Assembly: GCF_016586165.1 (NCBI RefSeq)
Contig: NZ_BCPR01000029.1
Coordinates: forward strand, 1-55,773
Length of the DNA: 55,773 nucleotides
Direction of reading: 5' to 3'
Source of the DNA: Dyella sp. EPa41
Lineage (GTDB): Bacteria; Pseudomonadota; Gammaproteobacteria; Xanthomonadales; Rhodanobacteraceae
A model generated the notes under the pieces. That model had not been told where the DNA came from and did no database searches. It saw nothing but the letters and a program-made list of their open reading frames with translations. Every line of letters begins with the position of its first letter. Positions within the stretch are counted from its first letter, which is position 1. Made by a program: the position numbers and the translations under genes. Shown here one piece after another: positions 8,671 to 17,235 of the stretch.

Positions 8671-8990
8671 TGGCCACGAATTTTCCTCCCGCCAGCCGCT
8701 ACGCGTTGACGCCGACCTGCACCTACGTGCGCGCGGATGGCACGCCCATCACCTACCTCCGGCGGCGCATGGTGCCGCCGCCGGAGAATTTCGCGCTGCT
8801 GCAATGGCACCGTGTCGTGCAGGGCGAGCGACTGGACAACGTCACGGCGAAGTATCTCGGCGATCCGGAACAGTTCTGGCGGTTGTGCGACGCCAATCGC
8901 GCGCTGCGCCCGGAGGAGCTCACCGAGACGATAGGGCGGCGCATCGCCATCACCTTGCCCGAAGGCATTCCGGGGGTGCCGCATGCTTAA
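8670..8990 (+). CDS. LysM-domain baseplate protein
   Basis: 106 residues from ATG 8670; a GTG three bases earlier would also work, but ATG sits on the preceding TGA (TGATG). After a ~40-residue front (CTYVRADGTPITYLRRRM), residues ~48–100 form a LysM-like fold (HRVVQGERLDNVTAKYLGDPEQFWRLCDAN ... ITLPEGIP, quoted in part). LysM-bearing proteins occur beside the hub in many contractile tails. Together with the preceding gene it equals a split Pvc7/Afp7. The last eight bases overlap the hub gene. Peptidoglycan contact is possible but in contractile tails these domains may be purely structural. Confidence 0.75.
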   Translation: MATNFPPASRYALTPTCTYVRADGTPITYLRRRMVPPPENFALLQWHRVVQGERLDNVTAKYLGDPEQFWRLCDANRALRPEELTETIGRRIAITLPEGIPGVPHA

Positions 8991-10119
8991 GGGCGTGCAC
9001 CTGACGCTGATGGTCGGGCCGGTGGTGCCGATCCCGGTGCCGCAGATCGTGCTCGATGCGCTCACGCAGGTGGAGGTGGTGCAGCCCGACGAGGCGGCCG
9101 GCGCATTCACGCTGCAGTTCACGCTGAGCGTGCAGTCGCCATTGCATACGCTGTTCCTGCTGAGCGGCGGTGGCGTGGTGCCGCTGTTGCGCGTGATCCT
9201 GATCGCCACGATCAACGGCATGCCGCAGGTGCTGATCGACGGCGTGGTCAACAAGACCACGGTGGCGCCCGGGGCCGACCAGCGGCACACGAGCCTGCAC
9301 GTGATGGGCGATGACCTCACCACGGTGATGCAGAAGCTGGAATTCTCCGGCCTGCCGGGCACGCCGTATCCGGCCATGCCGGCCGAGGCGATCGTCGCGT
9401 TGCTGCTGGCCAAGTACGCGTTTCTGGGCGTGGTGCCGCTGGTTATTCCCAGCATCGCCATCGATGTGCCGATTCCCACGGATCGCATACCCACGCAGCA
9501 GGGCAGCGACCTCGAGTACATCCGCATGCTCGCCGAGCGCGTGGGTTATGTGTTCTACATCGATCCTGGCCCCGCGCCCGGCATGAGCACGGCGTACTGG
9601 GGGCCGAAGATCAAGGTGGGCGTGCCGCAACCGGCGCTCAATGCCGACATGGACGCGGGCAGCAACGTGGAAAGCCTCAGCTTCAACTACAACGGCGACG
9701 CACGCAGCCTGCCGCTGGTCTACATCCAGAACCAGCAGACGAAGGTGCCGCTGCCGCTGCCGATTCCGGACATCGGCCCGCTCAATCCGCCGCTCGGGCT
9801 GGTCGATCCGCCGCCACAACGCCTGCGGCCATTGCCCGAGACGGCAAAGTACTCCCCGACACGCGCGATGTTGCTTGGCATGGCCGAAGCGGCGAAATCG
9901 GCGGATACGGTGACAGGGCAGGGCAGCCTCGATGTCACGCGCTATGGCCGGATACTGAAGTCGCGGCAGCTCGTCGGCGTGCGTGGCGTCGGCCCGGCCT
10001 TCGATGGATTGCATTACGTGACGGAAGTGCGCCATTCCATCAAGCGCGGCGAGTACAAGCAAAGCTTCAGCCTTTCGCGCAAAGGGCTCGTCTCCACCTT
10101 GCCGCTGGTGCCGCCATGA
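8983..10119 (+). CDS. baseplate hub protein, gp27/gpD-like (Pvc8 N-terminal half)
   Basis: 378 residues. It has the hallmarks of the phage late-control D / gp27 hub family: beta-rich N-terminus, a middle section with QGSDLEYIRMLAERVGYVFYID (central to the family), and an ending in LHYVTEVRHSIKRGEYKQSFSLSR. The protein would form the trimeric hub that holds the spike below the tube. In PVC and Afp, hub and spike are one polypeptide; here the spike is a separate gene joined by an ATGA overlap. A Pro-rich loop (KVPLPLPIPDIGPLNPP) around residue 255 is a local insertion. No enzymatic motif is visible. Confidence 0.85.
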   Translation: MLKGVHLTLMVGPVVPIPVPQIVLDALTQVEVVQPDEAAGAFTLQFTLSVQSPLHTLFLLSGGGVVPLLRVILIATINGMPQVLIDGVVNKTTVAPGADQRHTSLHVMGDDLTTVMQKLEFSGLPGTPYPAMPAEAIVALLLAKYAFLGVVPLVIPSIAIDVPIPTDRIPTQQGSDLEYIRMLAERVGYVFYIDPGPAPGMSTAYWGPKIKVGVPQPALNADMDAGSNVESLSFNYNGDARSLPLVYIQNQQTKVPLPLPIPDIGPLNPPLGLVDPPPQRLRPLPETAKYSPTRAMLLGMAEAAKSADTVTGQGSLDVTRYGRILKSRQLVGVRGVGPAFDGLHYVTEVRHSIKRGEYKQSFSLSRKGLVSTLPLVPP

Positions 10120-10622
10120 GCAAGTACTACGGCAAATACCGCGGCACGGTGATCCAGAACGTGGACCCGGAGCAGCTGGGACGCATCCAGGCGATGGTGC
10201 CCGATGTGTCCGGCCTGTTGCCGTCGAGCTGGGCAATGCCCTGCGTGCCCATCGCCGGCAAGCAGAGCGGCGTCTACGTGGTGCCGCAGATCGGCGCCGG
10301 CGTGTGGATCGAGTTCGAGCAGGGCGATCCGGACTACCCGATCTGGAGTGGCGGCTACTGGGGCGTGGCGGCGGAAGTGCCGGCGCTCGCGCTGGCGGGC
10401 AATCCGGCAAGCCCGAGCATCGTGCTCGGTTCCATCCTGCAGAACACGCTGTGCATCAGCGACGTGCCGGGCCCCACGGGCGGCATCATGATCAAGAGCA
10501 CCACGGGCGCGATGATCGTCGTGAACGACGTTGGCATCACCATCTCCAACGGCAAGGGCGCCACCATCGTGCTGGCCGGCCCCACCGTGACCATCAACAA
10601 CGGCGCGCTGGTCGTGACCTAG
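10116..10622 (+). CDS. baseplate spike protein, gp5/gpV-like OB-fold
   Basis: 168 residues. The N-terminus (YYGKYRGTVIQNVDPEQLGRIQ, shown in part) and the GAGVWIEFEQGDPDYPIWSGG core are the phage baseplate assembly protein V / gp5 OB-fold signature found in contractile tails and VgrG. The C-terminal ~60 residues (MIKSTTGAMIVVNDVGITISNGKGATIVLAG) show the short repeating strands of a spike beta-prism. It trimerises under the hub and carries the PAAR-like tip encoded by the next gene. Starts inside the hub stop (ATGA). A 14-base gap with AGGGAG leads to the PAAR gene. Confidence 0.88.
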   Translation: MSKYYGKYRGTVIQNVDPEQLGRIQAMVPDVSGLLPSSWAMPCVPIAGKQSGVYVVPQIGAGVWIEFEQGDPDYPIWSGGYWGVAAEVPALALAGNPASPSIVLGSILQNTLCISDVPGPTGGIMIKSTTGAMIVVNDVGITISNGKGATIVLAGPTVTINNGALVVT

Positions 10623-10633
10623 GGAGATCGCCG

Positions 10634-10957
10634 ATGCCTGGATTCCTTCTTCATGTCGGCGCGACGGTCCTGTGCTCCCACGCGGGGCAGGCCCAGGCGA
10701 TGACGCCCAATCCACGGGTGATGGTAAGCGGGCAACCCACGGTCACCATCGCCGGGCCCTGGGTCGTGGCCGGGTGCGCACTGCCACCACCACCAGCGGC
10801 GAACGGGCCCTGCGTGACTGCGCAGTTCGTGACCGCGGCCACGAGGGTCACGTCGAACGGACAGCCGTTGCTCTGTTTCGACAGCCAGGCCACCTGCGTG
10901 CCCACCGGCACGCCGCTGCTCATCGTCGCCAGCCAGATGCGCGCCAGCGCCATGTGA
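10634..10957 (+). CDS. PAAR-like spike tip protein
   Basis: 107 residues from ATG 10634, preceded by AGGGAG at 10621–10626. The sequence has the PAAR-like rhythm: a short HVGATVLCSHAG front, PRVMVSGQPTVTIAG in the middle, and CVPTGTPLLIVASQ at the end, with three Cys and a His that could bind the tip metal. Such proteins (Pvc10-like) sharpen the spike. Located between spike and gp25 genes, as expected. Its small size indicates a bare tip without a fused toxin. Confidence 0.78.
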   Translation: MPGFLLHVGATVLCSHAGQAQAMTPNPRVMVSGQPTVTIAGPWVVAGCALPPPPAANGPCVTAQFVTAATRVTSNGQPLLCFDSQATCVPTGTPLLIVASQMRASAM

Positions 10958-10964
10958 GGATGCC

Positions 10965-11336
10965 ATGGACCCCGCGATCAACATCGACTTTCCCTATCAC
11001 TTCGATCACTCCGGTCGCACGGCATCGCCGGGCGATGACGACCATGTGCGTGACCTGATCGAGCAGTTGCTGTTCACCAGCCCCGGCGAGCGGGTGAACC
11101 GCCCCGATTTTGGCAGCGGCCTCCTGCAGATGGTGTTTGCGCCGAATAGCCCGGAGGTCGCGGCCGCCCTTCAATTCACCTTGCAGGCGGCGCTCCAGCG
11201 CTACCTGGGCGATGTCATCGGCGTCAACGCGCTGGAGGTCACCGCCGTCGATTCCACGCTGGCCGTGGACCTGAGCTACGTGGTGCTCGCCACGGGCGAG
11301 GCGCGCACGGACAGCTTCAGCCGGAGCGCGCCATGA
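10965..11336 (+). CDS. baseplate wedge protein, GPW/gp25 family (Pvc9-like)
   Basis: 123 residues with GAGGA just before the ATG. The family core is clear: HVRDLIEQLLFTSPGERVNRPDFGSGL near residues 25–50, then AALQFTLQAALQRYLGDV. gp25 proteins initiate sheath polymerisation by contacting the first sheath ring and carry a conserved EPR/PGER-type motif, visible here as SPGERVNRP. The final bases overlap the first large baseplate gene (ATGA). Highly diagnostic for a contractile system. Confidence 0.92.
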   Translation: MDPAINIDFPYHFDHSGRTASPGDDDHVRDLIEQLLFTSPGERVNRPDFGSGLLQMVFAPNSPEVAAALQFTLQAALQRYLGDVIGVNALEVTAVDSTLAVDLSYVVLATGEARTDSFSRSAP

Positions 11337-14122
11337 GCACCTTGGATGCTGCGCCTGGCCCGATCGGCATCAGCTGCCAGCTTCTGCCTGCCTGCAGCGA
11401 TGACATGCGGCGCGAAAAGGTGCGCCTGGAGGGCAGGCTCAATGGCATCGATTTCGTCGAAGTGGGAGACGACGGCATCACGTTGTGCGTTCACCTGTTC
11501 GGCGACGTGCCCCCGGACATCGCGCCAGCCAACGTGCGCATCAGCGGTGGCGATCGCATCACCGGCCTGCGCGCGCTGGGTGTCAGCGAGGAGAGCGAGC
11601 CGGACATGCACGACGACGTCTGCCTGCGCGTCGTGCTGGATCGCGAAGGCGATCATTCCGCGTATTGCCTGTGCCTGGTCGATGCGTCATCGGGCGACGA
11701 TCCTGCCGCCTGGCGGGCGTATCCCGGGTTCGATCCGCGGTATGCGTGCGCGCCGATCCGGTTTCGGCTCGATTGCGCCAAGGATGTCGACTGCGCGGCG
11801 ACCGCGCCATGCGTGAAGCCGGCGCCGGCCCTGCCGGACATCAACTATCTCGCCAAGGACTACACGAGCTTCCGGCAGCTGTTCTTCGACCGCCTGGCGA
11901 TCACCGTGCCCGGATGGCAGGAGCGCCACGTGCCGGATATCGGGGTGGCGCTGGTTGAAGTGATGGCTTATGTCGCCGACCACCTGAGCTACTACCAGGA
12001 TGCGGTGGCCACCGAAGCCTATCTCGCCACGGCCAGGCGTCGAATCTCCGTGCGGCGGCATGCAAGGCTGGTGGACTACCGCATGCACGAAGGCTGCAAC
12101 GCACGCGCGTTCGTCACGTTGGCCCTCGCCGCGGGCGAGCAGGCGCTGCCGCTCGACCAGCTGCTGTTGCTGGTTCCCCCGCCGGGACAGACGCCGGTGA
12201 CGCCGGGCGCGATCGATGCAAAGGCGCTCGACATGGCGCGCACGCAGGGCGCGCTGATCTTCGAGCCCATGATGCCGGATGGCGTGGACACCATCACTGT
12301 GGTCGCCGCGCAGAGCGCCATCCGCATCTATACCTGGGGCAACGAGCGGTGCTGCCTGCCACGCGGCAGCACGCAGGCCGTACTGCTGGATGAGCCACTG
12401 CCGGTGCCGCCTCCAACAGAGACCGCGCCGCCCAATGGCGACGGTGGCAGCACGCCTGCTCCGCAGCTGAAGTCGGCTGCCGTGGCTGCGCCGCAGCGTG
12501 CGTTGAAGCTGAAGCCGGGCGACTTCCTGATCTTCGAGGAAGTGCTGGGCGTGTCCACGGGCAACCCCGCGGATGCGGATCCGTCGCATCGTCACGCGGT
12601 CCGGCTCACGGATGTGCAGGAACTGGTCGACCCGCTGGACGGCAGCCTGCTGCTGCGGGTGAGCTGGGATGCGTGCGATGCGCTGCCGTTCGACCTGTGC
12701 CTGTCGGTGCGCCTGTCGTCGCCGGACTGCCGCTGGATCGATGACGTGAGCCTCGCGCGGGGAAACGTGCTGCTGGTCGATCATGGGGATCATCCGCCGG
12801 GGCAGTGCCAGTGCGATGCGCTATGCGTGCCGCCGGAGGCGATCGACGATGCCGACTATCCCGGTCTCTCCAGCGCCATGGCGTCCGTGCCGGATGCCTG
12901 CATGCGTTGCGGGTTGCTGAAGGAGGAGTGCTGGCTGGTGCCGGGCCAGGCGCAGTACGCATGCTGCGTGTGCGATGGCGCCGTGCAGGACGTGACCCGT
13001 CCCGCGGGAGACGCCGGTCATGCGTTGACGGGTTCGCCACTCACATGGGCCGAACCGCTGCCGGCCGCTTCCGGCGTGCCGGTGTGCCAGCTGTTGTCGC
13101 GCGATCCACGGCTGGCGCGACCGCAACTCGACGTCTACGGCGGCCGCCTGGATGAGGTATTGGTCAACGGCACGCCCCATGCAGGCTGCCAGTGGACCGC
13201 GCAGTACGACCTGCTGGAAAGCGGCCCGAACGATCGTCATTTCGTGGTGGAAGTGGATGATGACGGCGTTGCCCATCTGCGTTTCGGTGACGGTGTCCTC
13301 GGCCAGCAGCCGCAGGCGGGCGACTTCTTCCGTGCCCTGCCGCGCATCGGCAACGGCAGCGCGGGCAACGTGGGCTGCGACAGCATCGTGTGGCTGGCCG
13401 CAAGGGCCGGCGTGCCGCCGGACGGCATCGTGCCGCGCAATCCGATGGCGGCCACCGGTGGTACCGATGCGGAGAGCCTGGCCGAGGTGAAGCGGTATGC
13501 GCCCGGCGCATTTCGCGCGAATGCGTTGCGTGCGATCACCGCGGACGACTACGCCATGTTCGCCGCCCGCGAAGCGGCCTTGCAGGGCGCGTCGTGCCGG
13601 CTCGCATGGACCGGCAGCTGGTATGAGGCCGACGTCGTGGTCGATCCGCGCGGTGCGGAGAGCCTCGCCCCGGCGTTGGCCGCCAAGGTGAAGCACGACT
13701 TGTGGCCTTATCGGCGCATGGGTCACGACCTGGCCGTGCTGGCCGCGTGTTACGTGCCGTTGCTCATCGAGCTGCGCGTCTGCGTGCTGCCGGACTTCCT
13801 TGTGGCGCATGTCAGATCCGGTTTGGTGGATCGTTTCACCGCCGGCTTGCGCAGCGATGGCCAACCGGGCTTCTTCCATCCGGATCGCCTGCTGCTCGGC
13901 TCGCCGGTCCATGCCAGCGCGGTGATCGCCGAGGCCCAGGCCGTGGCCGGCGTGGCGCATGTCGAGCTGCTTACGCTTGCCCGCGCCGAGGGTGCCGTGC
14001 CGGGTGACGTGCCCGCGGATGGCGTGCTGCATCTGGCATCGGTGGAGATCGCGCAGGTCGACAGCAGCCCCGATCATCCCGATCGCGGCTCCATCACGTT
14101 CGTCATGGGAGGTGGCCGATGA
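11333..14122 (+). CDS. large baseplate assembly protein, gpJ-like (Pvc11-like)
   Basis: 929 residues. Key family segments: DINYLAKDYTSFRQLFFDRL (residues ~165–185), then VPDIGVALVEVMAYVADHLSYYQDAVATEAYL (quoted in parts), which recur in all eCIS 'putative baseplate assembly proteins'. The C-terminal half has the gpJ domain (FGDGVLGQQPQAGDFFRA, then GTDAESLAEVKRYAPGAFRA and ITADDYAMFA). A Cys-rich insert at residues ~480–550 (CQCDALC, CMRCG, CCVCDG) looks like a metal-binding ribbon. It would form the wedge ring around the hub. The gene is coupled by ATGA at both ends. Confidence 0.88.
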   Translation: MSTLDAAPGPIGISCQLLPACSDDMRREKVRLEGRLNGIDFVEVGDDGITLCVHLFGDVPPDIAPANVRISGGDRITGLRALGVSEESEPDMHDDVCLRVVLDREGDHSAYCLCLVDASSGDDPAAWRAYPGFDPRYACAPIRFRLDCAKDVDCAATAPCVKPAPALPDINYLAKDYTSFRQLFFDRLAITVPGWQERHVPDIGVALVEVMAYVADHLSYYQDAVATEAYLATARRRISVRRHARLVDYRMHEGCNARAFVTLALAAGEQALPLDQLLLLVPPPGQTPVTPGAIDAKALDMARTQGALIFEPMMPDGVDTITVVAAQSAIRIYTWGNERCCLPRGSTQAVLLDEPLPVPPPTETAPPNGDGGSTPAPQLKSAAVAAPQRALKLKPGDFLIFEEVLGVSTGNPADADPSHRHAVRLTDVQELVDPLDGSLLLRVSWDACDALPFDLCLSVRLSSPDCRWIDDVSLARGNVLLVDHGDHPPGQCQCDALCVPPEAIDDADYPGLSSAMASVPDACMRCGLLKEECWLVPGQAQYACCVCDGAVQDVTRPAGDAGHALTGSPLTWAEPLPAASGVPVCQLLSRDPRLARPQLDVYGGRLDEVLVNGTPHAGCQWTAQYDLLESGPNDRHFVVEVDDDGVAHLRFGDGVLGQQPQAGDFFRALPRIGNGSAGNVGCDSIVWLAARAGVPPDGIVPRNPMAATGGTDAESLAEVKRYAPGAFRANALRAITADDYAMFAAREAALQGASCRLAWTGSWYEADVVVDPRGAESLAPALAAKVKHDLWPYRRMGHDLAVLAACYVPLLIELRVCVLPDFLVAHVRSGLVDRFTAGLRSDGQPGFFHPDRLLLGSPVHASAVIAEAQAVAGVAHVELLTLARAEGAVPGDVPADGVLHLASVEIAQVDSSPDHPDRGSITFVMGGGR

Positions 14123-17100
14123 GCTGCTGCAGCGCCTGTGGCCAGCACGCCTGCGCCTGCGGATGCGGCGCCAGCGAGCGTACGCCGCTTCCTCTCGCCA
14201 ACCGGCCGGGGTTGTCCAGCCTCGCGTATCGCGTGGGCACCTACGCGGAATTCTTCGCCACCATGCAGATGGACCTGAGCTCGTCCGCGCTGCCGGCCCT
14301 GACCGGGCTGCGCACGCGTGAACTCGACGACCCATCCATGGCGCTGGTCGATGCATGGGCCATCGGCGCCGACGTGTTGAGTTTCTACCAGGAGCGCATC
14401 GCCAACGAAGGCTACCTGCGCACGGCGACCGAGCGCTGCTCGGTGCTGCAGCTGGGGCGGTTGGTCGACTATCGTCTTCGTCCCGGCGTCGCCGCGAGCG
14501 TCTACCTGGCCTACACGATCGACGACAACTCGCCGCCGGTGACGATACCGGCGGGCGCCAAGGCCCAATCGGTGCCCGCGCCGGGCGAACAGATGCAGAC
14601 CTTCGAGACGGCCGAGCCGCTGGATGCGCGCCACGAATGGAACACCTTGCGTCCGCGGCAGACGCAACCGCAGAACATCACGCTGGATACGATCGCATCG
14701 CTGCAGGAGGTGTGGCTGGCGGGTGGCAGCACGCAGCTCAGGCACGGCGACAGGCTGCTGTTCCAGTTCGGCGAACTGGCGACCGGCACCAGCGTGTTGC
14801 GCAGGGTGGAGTCGGTGGATGTCCAGCAGACCGATCCCGCCACCGGCGCCATGCTGCAGCCTGCCGATCAGAGCAGCCGCGTCCGCCTGCAAGCGCTGGG
14901 CGCGGTGACGGTGGCGATTGTGGCGGCAGCCAATCGTGCGGTTGCTGCCCTGGCGTCGGGCGATGCGCGCTGGTTCAACGCATTGCTGGGCGTGCGCCAG
15001 CAATTGCTGCTGGGCGTCGACGACGGCGGTTCCGCCAAGATGTTTTCGACGGTGTTCATGCGCTACCTGGAAGGTTGGCAAAGCGGGCCGGCGCCAGTGC
15101 AGGACTTCATGAAGGCCGTCGACGAGGCCTTTGGCGGCCCGCCCGCGGCACCGCCGCCGGCGGCGGGCTTTGGCGCCTTGTTCGACGCGTTGATCCTGCC
15201 GCGTACGCTGCAACCCGCGAACAGCTTGCGGCTCCAGCGCGGGATCGCCACCGTGCTCGCGCCGGCGAGCGACGCGCGACCGCAGCTGCTGCTCAACTTT
15301 GCCACGCCGCTGCTCGATACCTTCTACCGCGCATGGACGGCCATTGCGCACGGCAACCCCTCGCCGGACCTGCTGGGGGTGTTCGCACTGCGCGTGAAAG
15401 CGCCGCTGTTCGGCTACAACGCGCCGGCGCCCATGACGGTCAACCAGAAATGGGATGGCTCGCAATGGGTGTCGACCATGGTGCCTGGCTCGCTGGACAC
15501 CAGCAACGAAGTGGCCGGAACCGTCTGGCTCGATAACGCCTATGACGATGTGGAGGACGGCAGCTACGCGGTGATATGGCCGCCAGGGAACCATCCCGTC
15601 ACGGTGCGCCTGTCGCATGCCACCACCGCGCCGCACTCGATGTACACGATGAGCGGCAAGAGCACGCGCCTGGATATCGATCCGAACCAGGGTGATCACA
15701 GCTGGAGCATCGGCGGCGAATCGGACGTGCGTGGCACGCAGGTGTACGCACAGAGCGAGCCACTGACCCTGGCTGCCACCCATATCCTCGACCAGGCGGG
15801 CAATGCCACGGTGAGCAGCGCGGGTGTGGCACAGGACGGTGCCACGCGCATGACGCTTGATCAGCCGGTCGATGGGCTCAAGCCAGGGCGCTGGGTGGTG
15901 GTGCAGGGGCAACGGGCCGACGTACCCGGCACCGATGCCGTGAACGCCTCGGAGGCGGTCATGCTGCTGGCTGTCGAACAGGCGGCATCGAGCCTGCCCG
16001 GGGACACCATCCACAGCACGCTGGTCTTCGCCGGCAAGGGGCTGGCGTACGCGTACGTTCGCGGCAGCGTGTCGGTCTATGCCAACGTCGTGCGCGCCAC
16101 CCACGGCGAGACGCGCAACGAGGTACTGGGAAACGGCAATGGCGCGACGGCCATGCCCACGTACGCGCTGAAGCAGTCGCCGCTCACCTACGTTTCCGCG
16201 CCCACGGTGGATGGCGTGCAGAGCACGCTGGTGGTGTCCGTCAACGGCATGCAGTGGCATGAGGCGCGCAACCTCGCGTTTGTCGGCGTGACGAGCCGCA
16301 GCTACGCGACGTCGATCGACGACAGCGGCAAGGTGAGCGTGCTGTTCGGCAATGGCGTGCATGGCGCCCGCGTACCTACCGGCATCGAGAACATCACCGC
16401 GGTCTATCGGCAAGGCATTGGCACGCCCGGCAATGTGCAGGCAGGGCAGATCAGCCTCGCGGCCACGCGCCCACTCGGCGTCAAGCAGGTGGTCAACCCC
16501 TTGCGCGCCTCGGGCGGCGCCGACCCCGAAACGCGCGATCAGGCGCGCGTCAACGTGCCGCTGGCCGTGCTCGCGCTGGATCGTCTCGTGTCCATCACCG
16601 ACTACGCCGACTTCTCGCGCACCTATGGCGGCGTGGGCAAGGCTTGCGCGATCAAGCTGGGTTCACAGGTACTGGTGACCATCGCCGGCGCCGGCGATGC
16701 GCCCATCGACGACACCTCCGACCTCTATGGCAACCTGCTGCAGTCGCTGCAGCAGTTCGGCGATCCATCGCTGCCGGTCACGCTGATGGTGCGCCAGCTC
16801 GTTGCGCTGACCTTGAGCGCCAGGGTCGGCCTGGCGCCGGATGTCACATGGGAAACCGTGGAGCCGGTGATACGCGCCGCGTTGCTGGACCGTTACGGCT
16901 TCGAGAACGCGGGGCTGGCGAAGCCGGTCTACCTGAGCGGTGTCGTGTCCTGCATCCAGGCCGTGCGCGGCGTGGCCTGGGTCGACGTGGATGCCTTCGG
17001 CAGCCTCGACGAGGCCGCGCTGCTGCTCGGCTTTGGCGTCGGAAGCAACGGTGGCGGCGACGATGGCGCGGTGCTGGCGCGGGGCCCAGCACAGGCGGCG

Positions 17101-17235
17101 GACCCCGCCACACCGCAGCGGATCACCGTGCTTGATGCGCGCCTGGACAGCCAGGGCAACCCACTCCCGGCGCAGATCGCGTATTTCCTCCCGGCGGTTC
17201 CGGACACCCTCTTGCTGCAGCAGGCCACGCCATGA
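14119..17235 (+). CDS. second large baseplate assembly protein, gpJ-like, with Cys-rich N-terminus
   Basis: 1038 residues. A head with eight cysteines in the first ~20 residues (CCSACGQHACACGCG) precedes a typical baseplate start (LAYRVGTYAEFFATM ... LVDAWAIGADVLSFYQERIANEGYL). The centre (residues ~250–420) is less conserved, and the C-terminus again shows the gpJ pattern: SVLFGNGVHGARVPTG, then ADPETRDQARVNVPL and SITDYADFSRTYGGVGKA. Paralogous to the preceding 929-aa protein in its conserved parts. Two such proteins in tandem are usual for eCIS of this kind and probably correspond to Pvc11/Pvc12-type wedge parts. The assignment to a single PVC number is uncertain. Confidence 0.85.
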   Translation: MSCCSACGQHACACGCGASERTPLPLANRPGLSSLAYRVGTYAEFFATMQMDLSSSALPALTGLRTRELDDPSMALVDAWAIGADVLSFYQERIANEGYLRTATERCSVLQLGRLVDYRLRPGVAASVYLAYTIDDNSPPVTIPAGAKAQSVPAPGEQMQTFETAEPLDARHEWNTLRPRQTQPQNITLDTIASLQEVWLAGGSTQLRHGDRLLFQFGELATGTSVLRRVESVDVQQTDPATGAMLQPADQSSRVRLQALGAVTVAIVAAANRAVAALASGDARWFNALLGVRQQLLLGVDDGGSAKMFSTVFMRYLEGWQSGPAPVQDFMKAVDEAFGGPPAAPPPAAGFGALFDALILPRTLQPANSLRLQRGIATVLAPASDARPQLLLNFATPLLDTFYRAWTAIAHGNPSPDLLGVFALRVKAPLFGYNAPAPMTVNQKWDGSQWVSTMVPGSLDTSNEVAGTVWLDNAYDDVEDGSYAVIWPPGNHPVTVRLSHATTAPHSMYTMSGKSTRLDIDPNQGDHSWSIGGESDVRGTQVYAQSEPLTLAATHILDQAGNATVSSAGVAQDGATRMTLDQPVDGLKPGRWVVVQGQRADVPGTDAVNASEAVMLLAVEQAASSLPGDTIHSTLVFAGKGLAYAYVRGSVSVYANVVRATHGETRNEVLGNGNGATAMPTYALKQSPLTYVSAPTVDGVQSTLVVSVNGMQWHEARNLAFVGVTSRSYATSIDDSGKVSVLFGNGVHGARVPTGIENITAVYRQGIGTPGNVQAGQISLAATRPLGVKQVVNPLRASGGADPETRDQARVNVPLAVLALDRLVSITDYADFSRTYGGVGKACAIKLGSQVLVTIAGAGDAPIDDTSDLYGNLLQSLQQFGDPSLPVTLMVRQLVALTLSARVGLAPDVTWETVEPVIRAALLDRYGFENAGLAKPVYLSGVVSCIQAVRGVAWVDVDAFGSLDEAALLLGFGVGSNGGGDDGAVLARGPAQAADPATPQRITVLDARLDSQGNPLPAQIAYFLPAVPDTLLLQQATP

